From assembly GCF_949987535.1 (NCBI RefSeq), contig NW_026646025.1, positions 2,046,001-2,110,000 on the forward strand: DNA of 64,000 nucleotides. Direction: 5' to 3'. The position numbers were made by a program, and so were the translations under genes. This document shows, one piece after another, positions 51,000-63,488 of this stretch; position 1 is the first letter of the stretch; every line of letters begins with the position of its first letter. Below the pieces are notes generated by a model, which did not search any database, was not told where the DNA came from, and saw only the letters and a list, made by a program, of their open reading frames with translations. The stretch is from Balaenoptera acutorostrata (taxonomy: Eukaryota; Chordata; Mammalia; Artiodactyla; Balaenopteridae).

Positions 51000-53900
51000 A
51001 TGACCACTGTCATCACCATGCCTCATAACGGCTCTCATCTCAATGCTCCATGGCCCCTTTCATCACAATGCTCCATGAACCCTGTCATCACAATGTACCC
51101 TGCCCTTTTCATCACAAAGCTCCGTGGGCCCTGTCATCACAATGCTCCATGCCCTTGTCATCAAAATGCTCCAGAATTCTTGTCATCACAATGCTCCATG
51201 CCCTTGTCATCAAAATGCTCCAGAACTCTTGTCATCATAATGCTCCATGCCAATGTCATCAAAATGCCCCATGACACTTGTCATCACAAGTCTCCATGGC
51301 CTTTGTCATCACAATGTTCCATGGCCCCTGTCATCACAGTGCTCCATGATACCTTTCATCGCAAATCTAGATGACCACTGTCATCACAATGCCCCATGAC
51401 AGATGTCATCACAATTCGCCATGGTCCTTGTCATCACAATGCTCCATGAACCGTGTCATCACAAGGTTCCAGGACACTTGTCATCACAATGATCCAAGAT
51501 CACATTCATCACAGTGCTCCATGAACCCTGTCATCTCAATGCTCCATAGCCTTTGTATTCACAATGCTCCATGGCCCCTGTAATCACAGTGCTCCATGAC
51601 CTTTTTCATCACAATGCTCCAAGACCGCTCTCAACACAATGCCCCATGACACCTCACATCACAAATCTCCATAGCCTCTCTTACCAATAAGCTCAATGAT
51701 CGCTGTCAGCAGAATGTTCCATGACACTTTTCGTCACAATACTGCATCACCACTGTCATCACAGAGTTCTCTGCCCATATCATCACAATGTTCCTTGTCA
51801 CCTTTAATCACAATGCTCCATGCCCTTTCATCACAATGCTCCAGAAATCTTTTTCATCGCAATGTTCCTTGACTGTGTCATCACAATGCTCCATGGCCGT
51901 CATCAGCACAATGCTCCAGAATTCTTGTCATCACAATGTTCCATGACCGTGTCATCACAATGCTCCATGGCCCTTGTCATCACAATGCTCCGGAATTCTT
52001 CTCATCACATTGTTCCATGACCGTGTCATCACAATGCTCCATGGCCCTTGTCAGCACAATGCTCCAGAATTCCTGTCATCACAATGTTCCATGACCGTGT
52101 CATCACAATGCTCCATGGCCCTTGTCATCACAATGGTCCAGAATTCTTGTCATCACAATGTTCCATACCGTGTCATCACAATGCTCCATGGCCATTGCAA
52201 TCACAATGCTCCAGAATTCTTGTCATCACAATGATCCATGGCCGTGTCATCACAATGCTCCATGGCCCTTGTCATCATAATGCTCCAGAATTCTTGTCAT
52301 CACAATATTCCATGACCGTATCATCACAATGCTCCATGGCCATTGTCATCATCATGCTCCAGAATTCTTGTCATCACAATGTTCCATGACCGTGTCATCA
52401 CAATGCTCCATGGCCCTTGTCATCAGAATGCTCCAGAATTCTTGTCATCACAATGTTCCATGACCGTGTCATCACAATGCTCCATGGCCCTTGTCAGCAC
52501 AATGCTCCAGAATTCTTGTCATCACAATGTTCCATGGCCGTGTCATCACAATTCTCCATGAACCTTGTCATCAGAATGCTCCAGAATTCTTTTCATCACA
52601 ATGTTCCATGGCCGTGTCATCACAATGCTCCATGGCCCTTGTCAGCACAATGCTCCAGAATTCTTGTAATCACAATGTTCCATGACCGTGTCATCACAAT
52701 GCTCCATGGCCCTTGTCATGACAATGCTCCAGAATTCTTCTCATCACAATGTTCCATGACCGTGTCATCACAATGCTCCATGGCCATTGTCATCACAATG
52801 CTCCAGAATACTTGTCATCACAATGTTCCATGGCCGTGTCATCACAATGCTCCATGGCCCTTGTCATCATAATGCTCCAGAATTCTTGTCATCACAATGT
52901 TCCATGACCGTATCATCACAATGCTCCATGGCCCTTGTCATGACAATGCTCCAGAATTCTTCTTATCACAATGTTCCATGGCCGTGTCATCACAATGCTC
53001 CATGGCCCTTGTCAGCACAATGCTCCAGAATTCTTGTAATCACAATGTTCCATGACCGTATCATCACAATGCTCCATGGCGCTTGTCAGCACAATGCTCC
53101 AGAATTCTTCTCATCACAATGTTCCATGACTGTGTCATCACAATGCTCCATGGCCCTTGTCATCACAATGCTCCAGAATTCTTGTCATCACAATGTTCCA
53201 TGACCGTGTCATCACAATGCTCCATGGCCCTTATCATGACAATGCTCCAGAATTCTTCTCATCACAATGTTCCATGACCGTGTCATCACATTGCTCCATG
53301 GCCATTGTCATCAGAATGCTCCAGAATTCTTGTCATCACAATGTTCCATGACCGTGTCATCACAATGCTCCATGGCCCTTGTCATCATAATGCTCCAGAA
53401 TTCTTGTCATCACAATGTTCCATGACCGTGTCATCACAATGCTCCATGGCCCTTGTCATGACAATGCTCCAGAATTCTTCTCATCACAATGTTCCATGAC
53501 CGTGTCATCAAAATGCTCCATGGCCATTGTCATCACAATGCTCCAGAATACTTGTCATCACAATGTTCCATGGCCGTGTCATCACAATGCTCCATGGCCC
53601 TTGTCAGCACAATGCTCCAGAATTCTTGTCATCACAATGTTCCATGGCCGTGTCATCACAATTCTCCATGAACCTTGTCATCACAATTCTCCAGAATTCT
53701 TGTCATCACAATGTTCAATGGCCGTGTCATCACAATGCTCCATGGCTTTTGTTATCACAATGCTCCAGGACCAGTTTCATCACAATTCTCCATCCCCTTT
53801 GTCATCATGGTGCACAATGAAACCTTACATTAAAATGCTCCATGACACTAGTCATCACAATACTCCATGGCCTTTATCGTCACAATGCTCCCATGCACTT

Positions 53901-54341
53901 TTCATCACGATGTTCCATGAATACTTTCATCACATTGCTCCATGACCATTGTCATCACAATAGTCCATACCCTTGTCAACACAATGCTGCATAATCCCTG
54001 TCATCACAATTCTCCATGACTGCTGTCATCACAGTAATCCAGGACAATTTTCATCACAGTGCTTCATGCCCCCAGTCATCACAGTGCTCCATGATACCTT
54101 TCATCACAATTCCTAGATGATCAATGTCATCACAATGCCCGATGACACTTGTCATCACAATTCGCTATGACCCTTGTCATCACAATACTCGATGAACCGT
54201 GTCATCACAGTGTTCCAGGACACATGTCATCACAATGATCCATGTCTACTTCCATCACAATGCTCCAATACCCCTGTCATCACAATGCTCCATGGCTCCT
54301 GTTATCATATTGCTCCATGATCTCTTTCATCACAATGCTCC
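51000..54341 (+). repeat. HOR unit 24 (3342 bp), longest trimer array, truncated block C
   Basis: It follows unit 13 at an offset of 23,526 (including the 50-bp duplication in block A) until about 52,424, then diverges into trimers not matched elsewhere. The trimer array, about 51838-53739, is the longest in the window at 1.9 kb. At about 53,739 it jumps at the shared CACAATGCTCCATGG into the middle of block C (CTTTTGTTATC), so the first 200 bp of block C are absent. From between 53,903 and 54,033 it follows unit 21 sequence. Confidence 0.88.
51838..53739 (+). repeat. 74-bp trimer array of unit 24, longest in the window
   Basis: About 1.9 kb, or some 25 trimers, of regular a-b-c monomers, most with an EcoRI GAATTC. 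The part after 52,424 has no close partner elsewhere in the window and contains locally repeated stretches (for example GAATACTTGTC near 52,806 and 53,546, 740 bp or ten trimers apart). Confidence 0.88.
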
Positions 54342-56296
54342 ATAACCACTGTCATCACCATGCCTCATAACGGCTCTCATCTCAATGCTTCATGGCCCCT
54401 TTCATCACAATGCTCCATGAACCCTGTCATCACAATGTACCCTGCCCTTTTCATCACAAAGCTCCGTGGGCCCTTTCATCACAATGCTCCATGCCCTTGT
54501 CATCAAAATGCTCCAGAACTCTTGTCATTATAATGCTCCATGCCAATGTCATCAAAAAGCCCCATGACACTTGTCATCACAATGCTCCATGGCCTTTGTC
54601 ATCACAATGTTCCATGGCCCCTGTCATCACAGTGCTCCATGATACCTTTCATCGCAAATCTAGATGACCACTGTCATCACAATGCCCCATGACAGATGTC
54701 ATCACAATTCGCCATGGTCCTTGTCATCACAATGCTCCATGAACCGTGTCATCACAAGGTTCCAGGACACTTGTCATCACAATGACCCAAGATCACATTC
54801 ATCACGGTGCTCCATGAACCCTGTCATCTCAATGCTCCATAGCCTTTGTATTCACTATGCTCCATGGCCCCTGTAATCACAGTGCTCCATGACACTTTTC
54901 ATCACAATGCTCCAAGAACGCTCTCAACACAATGCCCCATGACGCCTGACATCACAAATCTCCATAGCCTCTCTTACCAAAAAGCTCAATGATCGCTGTC
55001 AGCAGAATGTTCCATGACACTTTTCGTCACAATACTGCATGACCACTGTCATCACAGAGTTCTCTGCCCATATCATCACAATGTTCCTTGTCACCTTTAA
55101 TCACAATGCTCCATGCCCTTTCATCACAATGCTCCAGAAATCTTTTTCATCGCAATGTTCCTTGACTGTGTCATCACAATGCTCCATGGCCGTCATCAGC
55201 ACAATGCTCCAGAATTCTTGTCATCACAATGTTCCATGACCGTGTCATCACAATGCTCCATATCCTTTGTCATCAGAATGCTCCAGAATTCTTGTCATCA
55301 AAATGTTCCATGACCGTGTCATCACAATGCTCCATGGCCCTTTTCAGCACAATGCTCCAGAATTCCTGTCATCACAATGTTCCATGACCGTGTCATCACA
55401 ATGCTCCATGGCCCTTGTCATCACAATGCTCCAAAATTCTTGTCATCACAATGTTCCATACCGTGTCATCACAATGCTCCATGGCCATTGTCATCACAAT
55501 GCTCCAGAATTCTTGTCATCACAATGTTCCATGACCATGTCATCACAATGGTCCATGGCCCTTGTCAGCACAATGCTCCAGAATTCTTGTCATCACAATG
55601 TTCCATGACCGTGTCATCACAATGCTACATGACCCTGGTCATCACAGTTCTCCATGACCTTTGTCATCACAATGCTCTATGTCGCTTTTCATCACAATTC
55701 TCAATGACCACTTTAATCACTATGCTCGCTGACCATTTTCATCATATTTCTCTAGTATCATTACAATACCCCATGGCCCCTTTCTTCACAATGCTCCATG
55801 ATGCCTGTCATCACAATGCTCCATGGCTTTTGTTATCACAATGCTCCAGGACCAGTTTCATCACAATTCTCCATCCCCTTTGTCATCATGGTGCACAATG
55901 AAACCTTTCATTAAAATGCTCCATGACACTAGTCATCACAATACTCCATGGCCTTTATCGTCACAATGCTCCCATGCACTTTTCCTCACGATGTTCCATG
56001 AATACTTTCATCACATTGCTCCATGACCATTGTCATCACAATAGTCCATACCCTTGTCAACACAATGCTGCCTAATCCATGTCATTACAATGCCCCATGA
56101 CACCTGTCATCACAATTCGCTATGACCCTTGTCATCACAATACTCGATGAACCGTGTCATCACAGTGTTACAGGACACATGTCATCACAATGATCCATGA
56201 CTACTTCCATCACAATGCTCCAATACCCCTGTCATCACAATGCTCCATGGCCCCTCTTATCATATTGCTCCATGATCTCTTTCTTCACAATGCTCC
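54342..56296 (+). repeat. HOR unit 25 (1955 bp), short block C
   Basis: A copy of unit 22 at +7667 and of unit 11 at +31,193. Trimers at about 55131-55625; block C carries the 125-bp deletion and leads to an A-prime unit, as elsewhere. Confidence 0.92.
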
Positions 56297-58666
56297 ATCA
56301 CAACTGTCATCACCATGCCTCATGACGCCTGTCATCTCAATGCTCCATGGCCCCTTTCATCAAAATGCTCCATGACCCAGTCATCACAATGTACCCATCC
56401 CTTTTCATCACAAAGCTCCATGGGCCCTGTCGTCTCAATGCTCCATGCACTTGTCTTCAAAATGCTCCACAACTCTTGTGATCATAATGCTCCATGCCAA
56501 TGTCATCAAAATGCCCCATGACACTTGTCATCACAATGCTCCATGGCATTTGAAATCACAATGTTCCATGGCCCCTGTCATCACAGTGCTCCATGATACC
56601 TTTCATCACAATTCTAGATGACCACTGTCATCACAATGCCCCATGACAGATGTTATCACAATTCACCATGGTCCTTGTCATCACAATGCTCCATGAACCG
56701 TGTCATCACAAGGTTCCAGGACACTTGTCATCACAATGAACCATGATGACATTCATCACAGTGCTCCATGAACCCTGTCATCTCAATGTTCCATAGCCTT
56801 TGTATTCACAATGCTCCATGGCCCCTGTAATCACAGTGCTCCATGACCCCTTTCATCACAATGCTCCAAAACCGCTGTCATCACAATGCCCCATGACGCC
56901 TGCCATCACAAATCTCCATGGCCTCTCTTACCAAAGAGCTCCATGATCCCTGTCAGCACAATGTTCCATGACAGTTTTCGTCACAATACTCCATGTCCTG
57001 TCTCATCACAGAGTTCTCTGCCCATATCATCACAATGTTCCTTGTCACCTTTAATCACAATGCTCCATACCCTTTCACCAGAATGCTCCATAAATCTTGT
57101 CATCGCAATGTTCCTTAACCGTGTCATCACAATGCTCCATGGCCATTGTCATCACAATGCTCCAGAATTCTTGTCATCACAATGTTCCATGACCATGTCA
57201 TCACAATGGTCCATGGCCCTAGTCAGCACAATGCTCCAGAATTCTTGTCATCACAATGTTCCATGACCGTGTCATCACAATGCTACATGACCCTGGTCAT
57301 CACAGTTCTCCATGACCTTTGTCATCACAATGCTCTATGTCGCTTTTCATCACAATTCTCAATGACCACTTTAATCACTATGCTCGCTGACCATTTTCAT
57401 CATATTTCTCTAGTGTCATTACAATACCCCATGGCCCCTTTCTTCACAATGCTCCATGATGCCTGTCATCACAATGTTCCATGACCGTGTCATCACAATG
57501 CTCCATGGCCATTGTCATCACAATGCTTCAGAATTCTTGTCATCACAATGTTCCATGACCGTATCATCACAATGCTCCATGGCGCTTGTCAGCACAATGC
57601 TCCAGAATTCTTCTCATCACAATATTCCATGACTGTGTCATCACAATGCTCCATGGCCCTTGTCATCACAATGCTCCAGAATTCTTGTCATCACAATGTT
57701 CCATGACCGTGTCATCACAATGCTCCATGGCCCTTGTCATGACAATGCTCCAGAATTCTTGTCATCACAATGATCCATGACTGTGTCATCACAATGTTCC
57801 ATGACCATGTCATCACAATGGTCCATGGCCGTAGTCAGCACAATGCTCCATAATTCCTGTCATCACAATGTTCCATGACCGTGTCATCACAATTCTCCAT
57901 GACCCTGGTCATCACAGTTCTCCATGACCTTTGTCATCACAATGCTCTATGTCGCTTTTCATCACAATTCTCAATGACCACTTTAATCACTATGCTCGCT
58001 GACCATTTTCATCATATTTCTCTAGTGTCATTACAATACCCCATGGCCCCTTTCTTCACAATGCTCCATGATGCCTGTCATCACAATGCTCCATGGCTTT
58101 TGTTATCACAATGCTCCAGGACCAGTTTCATCACAATTCTCCATCCCCTTTGTCATCATGGTGCACAATGAAACCTTTCATTAAAATGCTCCATGACACT
58201 AGTCATCACAATACTCCATGGCCTTTATCGTCACAATGCTCCCATGCACTTTTCATCACGATGTTCCATGAATACTTTCATCACATTGCTCCATGACCAT
58301 TGTCATCACAATAGTCCATACCCTTGTCAACACAATGCTGCATAATCCCTGTCATCACAATTCTCCATGACTGCTGTCATCACAATAATCCAGGCCAATT
58401 TTCATCACAGTGCTCCATGATACCTTTCATCACAATTCCTAGATGATCAATGTCACACAATGCCCCATGACACTTGTCATCACAATTCGCTATGACCCTT
58501 GTCATCACAATACTCGATGAACCGTGTCATCACAGTGTTCCAGGACACATGTCATCACAATGATCCATGTCTACTTCCATCACAATGCTCCAATACCCCT
58601 GTCATCACAATGCTCCATGGCCCCTGTTATCATATTGCTCCATGATCTCTTTCATCACAATGCTCC
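56297..58666 (+). repeat. HOR unit 26 (2370 bp), A-prime, doubled block C head
   Basis: A copy of units 12 and 23 (+7667 from unit 23), with the A-prime sub-lineage GACGCCTG and ATGTTCCATAG. Block C heads at about 57284-57476 and from about 57894. A private CpG-to-TpG change gives CATGACTGTG near 57,778. Confidence 0.92.
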
Positions 58667-61600
58667 ATGACCACTGTCATCACCATGCCTCATAACGGCT
58701 CTCATCTCAATGCTCCATGGCCCCTTTCATCACAATGCTCCATGAACCCTGTCATCACAATGTACCCTGCCCTTTTCATCACAAAGCTCCGTGGGCCCTG
58801 TCATCACAATGCTCCATGCCCTTGTCATCAAAATGCTCCAGAATTCTTGTCATCACAATGCTCCATGCCCTTGTCATCAAAATGCTCCAGAACTCTTGTC
58901 ATCATAATGCTCCATGCCAATGTCATCAAAATGCCCCATGACACTTGTCATCACAAGTCTCCATGGCCTTTGTCATCACAATGTTCCATGGCCCCTGTCA
59001 TCACAGTGCTCCATGATACCTTTCATCGCAAATCTAGATGACCACTGTCATCACAATGCCCCATGACAGATGTCATCACAATTCGCCATGGTCCTTGTCA
59101 TCACAATGCTCCATGAACCGTGTCATCACAAGGTTCCAGGACACTTGTCATCACAATGATCCAAGATCACATTCATCACAGTGCTCCATGAACCCTGTCA
59201 TCTCAATGCTCCATAGCCTTTGTATTCACAATGCTCCATGGCCCCTGTAATCACAGTGCTCCATGACCTTTTTCATCACAATGCTCCAAGACCGCTCTCA
59301 ACACAATGCCCCATGACACCTCACATCACAAATCTCCATAGCCTCTCTTACCAATAAGCTCAATGATCGCTGTCAGCAGAATGTTCCATGACACTTTTCG
59401 TCACAATACTGCATCACCACTGTCATCACAGAGTTCTCTGCCCATATCATCACAATGTTCCTTGTCACCTTTAATCACAATGCTCCATGCCCTTTCATCA
59501 CAATGCTCCAGAAATCTTTTTCATCGCAATGTTCCTTGACTGTGTCATCACAATGCTCCATGGCCGTCATCAGCACAATGCTCCAGAATTCTTGTCATCA
59601 CAATGTTCCATGACCGTGTCATCACAATGCTCCATGGCCCTTGTCATCACAATGCTCCGGAATTCTTCTCATCACATTGTTCCATGACCGTGTCATCACA
59701 ATGCTCCATGGCCCTTGTCAGCACAATGCTCCAGAATTCCTGTCATCACAATGTTCCATGACCGTGTCATCACAATGCTCCATGGCCCTTGTCATCACAA
59801 TGGTCCAGAATTCTTGTCATCACAATGTTCCATACCGTGTCATCACAATGCTCCATGGCCATTGCAATCACAATGCTCCAGAATTCTTGTCATCACAATG
59901 ATCCATGGCCGTGTCATCACAATGCTCCATGGCCCTTGTCATCATAATGCTCCAGAATTCTTGTCATCACAATATTCCATGACCGTATCATCACAATGCT
60001 CCATGGCCATTGTCATCATCATGCTCCAGAATTCTTGTCATCACAATGTTCCATGACCGTGTCATCACAATGCTCCATGGCCCTTGTCATCACAATGCTC
60101 CAGAATTCTTGTCATCACAATGTTACATAACCGTGTCATCACAATGCTCCATGGCCCTTGTCATGACAATGCTCCAGAATTCTTCTCATCAAAATGTTCC
60201 ATGACCGTGTGAACACAATGCTCCATGGCCACTGTCATCACAATGCTCCAGAATTCTTGTCATCACAATGTTCCATGGCCGTGTCATCACAATGCTCCAT
60301 GGCCCTTGTCATCATAATGCTCCACAATTCTTGTCATTACTATATTCCATGAACGTGTCATCACAATGCTCTATGGCACTTGTCACCAGAATGCTCCAGA
60401 ATTCTTGTCATCACAATGTTCCATGACCGTGTCATCACAATGCTCCATATCCTTTGTCATCAGAATGCTCCAGAATTCTTGTCATCAAAATGTTCCATGG
60501 CCGTGTTATCACAATGCTCCATGGACCTGGTCATGACAATGTTCCAGAATTCTTCTCATCACAATTTTCCATCACCGTGTCAACACAATGCTCAATGGCC
60601 ACTGTCATCACAATGCTCCAGAATTCTTGTCACCACAATGTTCCATGGCCGTGTCATCACAATGCTCCACGGCCCTTGTCACCATAATGCTCCAGAATTC
60701 TTGTCATTACTATATTCCATGACCGTGTCATCACAATGCTCCATGGCCCTTGTCAGCACAATGCTCCAGAATTCTTCTCATGACAATGTTCCATGACCGT
60801 GTCATCACAATGCTCCATGGCCCTTGTCATCACAATGCTCCAAAATTCTTGTCATCACAATGTTCCATACCGTGTCATCACAATGCTCCATGGCCATTGT
60901 CATCACAATGCTCCAGAATTCTTGTCATCACAATGTTCCATGACCATGTCATCACAATGGTCCATGGCCCTTGTCAGCACAATGCTCCAGAATTCTTGTC
61001 ATCACAATGTTCCATGACCGTGTCATCACAATGCTACATGACCCTGGTCATCACAGTTCTCCATGACCTTTGTCATCACAATGCTCTATGTCGCTTTTCA
61101 TCACAATTCTCAATGACCACTTTAATCACTATGCCCACTGACCATTTTCATCATATTTCTCTAGTATCATTACAATACCCCATGGCCCCTTTCTTCACAA
61201 TGCTCCATGATGCCTGTCATCACAATGCTCCATGGCTTTTGTTATCACAATGCTCCAGGACCAGTTTCATCACAATTCTCCATCCCCTTTGTCATCATGG
61301 TGCACAATGAAACCTTTCATTAAAATGCTCCATGACACTAGTCATAACAATACTCCATGGCCTTTATCGTCACAATGCTCCCATACACTTTTCCTCACGA
61401 TGTTCCATGAATACTTTCATCACATTGCTCCATGACCATTGTCATCACAATAGTCCATACCCTTGTCAACACAATGCTGCCTAATCCATGTCATTACAAT
61501 GCCCCATGACACCTGTCATCACAATTCGCTATGACCCTTGTCATCACAATACTCGATGAACCGTGTCATCACAGTGTTACAGGACACATGTCATCACAAT

Positions 61601-61705
61601 GATCCATGACTACTTCCATCACAATGCTCCAATACCCCTGTCATCACAATGCTCCATGGCCCCTCTTATCGTATTGCTCCATGATCTCTTTCTTCACAAT
61701 GCTCC
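58667..61705 (+). repeat. HOR unit 27 (3039 bp), long trimer array
   Basis: A copy of units 13 and 15, with the 50-bp duplication in block A and a 1.53-kb trimer array (59505-61034). It has ATGCCCACTGACC near 61,133 where units 13 and 15 have ATGCTCACTGACC, a private change on top of the shared one. Block C is the short form. Confidence 0.92.
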
Positions 61706-63488
61706 ATCACAACTGTCATCACCATGCCTCATGAAGCCTGTCATCTCAATGCTCCATGGCCCCTTTCATCAAAATGCTCCATGACCCAGTCATCACAATG
61801 TACCCATCCGTTTTCATCACAAAGCTCCATGGGCCCTGTCGTCTCAATGCTCCATGCACTTGTAGTCAAAATGCTCCACAACTCTTGTGATCATAATGCT
61901 CCATGCCAATGTCATCAAAATGCCCCATGACACTTGTCATCACAATGCTCCATGGCATTTGAAATCACAATGTTCCATGGCCCCTGTCATCACAGTGCTC
62001 CATGATACCTTTCATCACAATTCTAGATGACCACTGTCATCACAATGCCCCATGACAGATGTTATCACAATTCACCATGGTCCTTGTCATCACAATGCTC
62101 CATGAACCGTGTCATCACAAGGTTCCAGGACACTTGTCATCACAATGAACCATGATGACATTCATCACAGTGCTCCATGAACCCTGTCATCTCAATGATC
62201 CATAGCCTTTGTATTCACAATGCTCCATGGCCCCTGTAATCACAGTGCTCCATGACCCCTTTCATCACAATGCTCCAAAACCGCTGTCATCACAATGCCC
62301 CATGACGCCTGCCATCACAAATCTCCATGGCCTCTCTTACCAAAGAGCTCCATGATCCCTGTCAGCACAATGTTCCATGACAGTTTTCGTCACAATACTC
62401 CATGTCCTGTCTCATCACAGAGTTCTCTGCCCATATCATCACAATGTTCCTTGTCACCTTTAATCACAATGCTCCATACCCTTTCACCAGAATGCTCCAT
62501 AAATCTTGTCATCGCAATGTTCCTTGACCGTGTCATCAAAATGCTCCATGGCCATTGTCATCACAATGCTCCAGAATTCTTGTCATCACAATGTTCCATG
62601 ACCATGTCATCACAATGGTCCATGGCCCTAGTCAGCACAATGCTCCAGAATTCTTGTCATCACAATGTTCCATGATTGTGTCATCACAATGCTACCTGAC
62701 CCTGGTCATCACAGTTCTCCATGACCTTTGTCATCACAATGCTCTATGTCGCTTTTCATCACAATTCTCAATGACCACTTTAATCACTATGCTCGCTGAC
62801 CATTTTCATCATATTTCTCTAGTGTCATTTCAATACCCCATGGCCCCTTTCTTCACAATGCTCCATGATGCCTGTCATCACAATGCTCCACGGCTTTTGT
62901 TATCACAATGCTCCAGGACCAGTTTCATCACAATTCTCCATCCCCTTTGTCATCATGGTGCACAATGAAACCTTTCATTAAAATGCTCCATGTCACTAGT
63001 CATCACAATACTCCATGGCCTTTATCGTCACAATGCTCCCATCTACTTTTCCTCACGATGTTCCATGAATACTTTCATCACATTGCTCCATGACCATTGT
63101 CATCACAATAGTCCATACCCTTGTCAACACAATGCTGCATAATCCCTGTCATCACAATTCTCCATGACTGCTGTCATCACAGTAATCCAGGACAATTTTC
63201 ATCACAGTGCTTCATGCCCCCAGTCATCACAGTGCTCCATGATACCTTTCATCACAATTCCTAGATGATCAATGTCACACAATGCCCCATGACACTTGTC
63301 ATCACAATTCGCTATGACCCTTGTCATCACAATACTCGATGAACCGTGTCATCACAGTGTTCCAGGACACATGTCATCACAATGATCCATGTCTACTTCC
63401 ATCACAATGCTCCAATACCCCTGTCATCACAATGCTCCATGGCCCCTGTTATCATATTGCTCCATGATCTCTTTCATCACAATGCTCC
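61706..63488 (+). repeat. HOR unit 28 (1783 bp), A-prime
   Basis: A copy of the recombinant unit 16 at +25,784, including its switch into unit 6-type block C (CTACCTGACC, CATTTCAATACC). Trimers at about 62494-62692. The recombination event that made unit 16 therefore precedes this duplication. Confidence 0.92.

Larger units (their letters stand above)
41991..52424 (+). repeat. 10.4-kb duplicated segment, right copy
   Basis: Partner of about 18,465-28,898. The left edge lies between 41,966 and 42,050, inside unit 19. It contains the HOR length series 1783, 1860, 1955, 2370, in the same order as the left copy. Confidence 0.9.
46360..52424 (+). repeat. 6-kb duplicated segment, left copy (offset 7667)
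   Basis: Units 22, 23 and most of 24 match units 25, 26 and 27 at a constant 7667-bp spacing. The left edge is resolved only to 46,236-46,366 (53,903-54,033 in the partner). Confidence 0.89.
54027..60091 (+). repeat. 6-kb duplicated segment, right copy
   Basis: Partner of 46,360-52,424. Differences noted include GTAGTCAG against GTACTCAG near 57,833 and CATGACTGTG against CATGACCGTG near 57,778. Confidence 0.89.

Noticed and set aside
24182..52424. Near-identical long copies as pure assembly artefact
   Set aside because: Copies carry distinguishing bases and different junctions, which favours real duplication. Without reads the copy number cannot be proved, so this stays a caveat.
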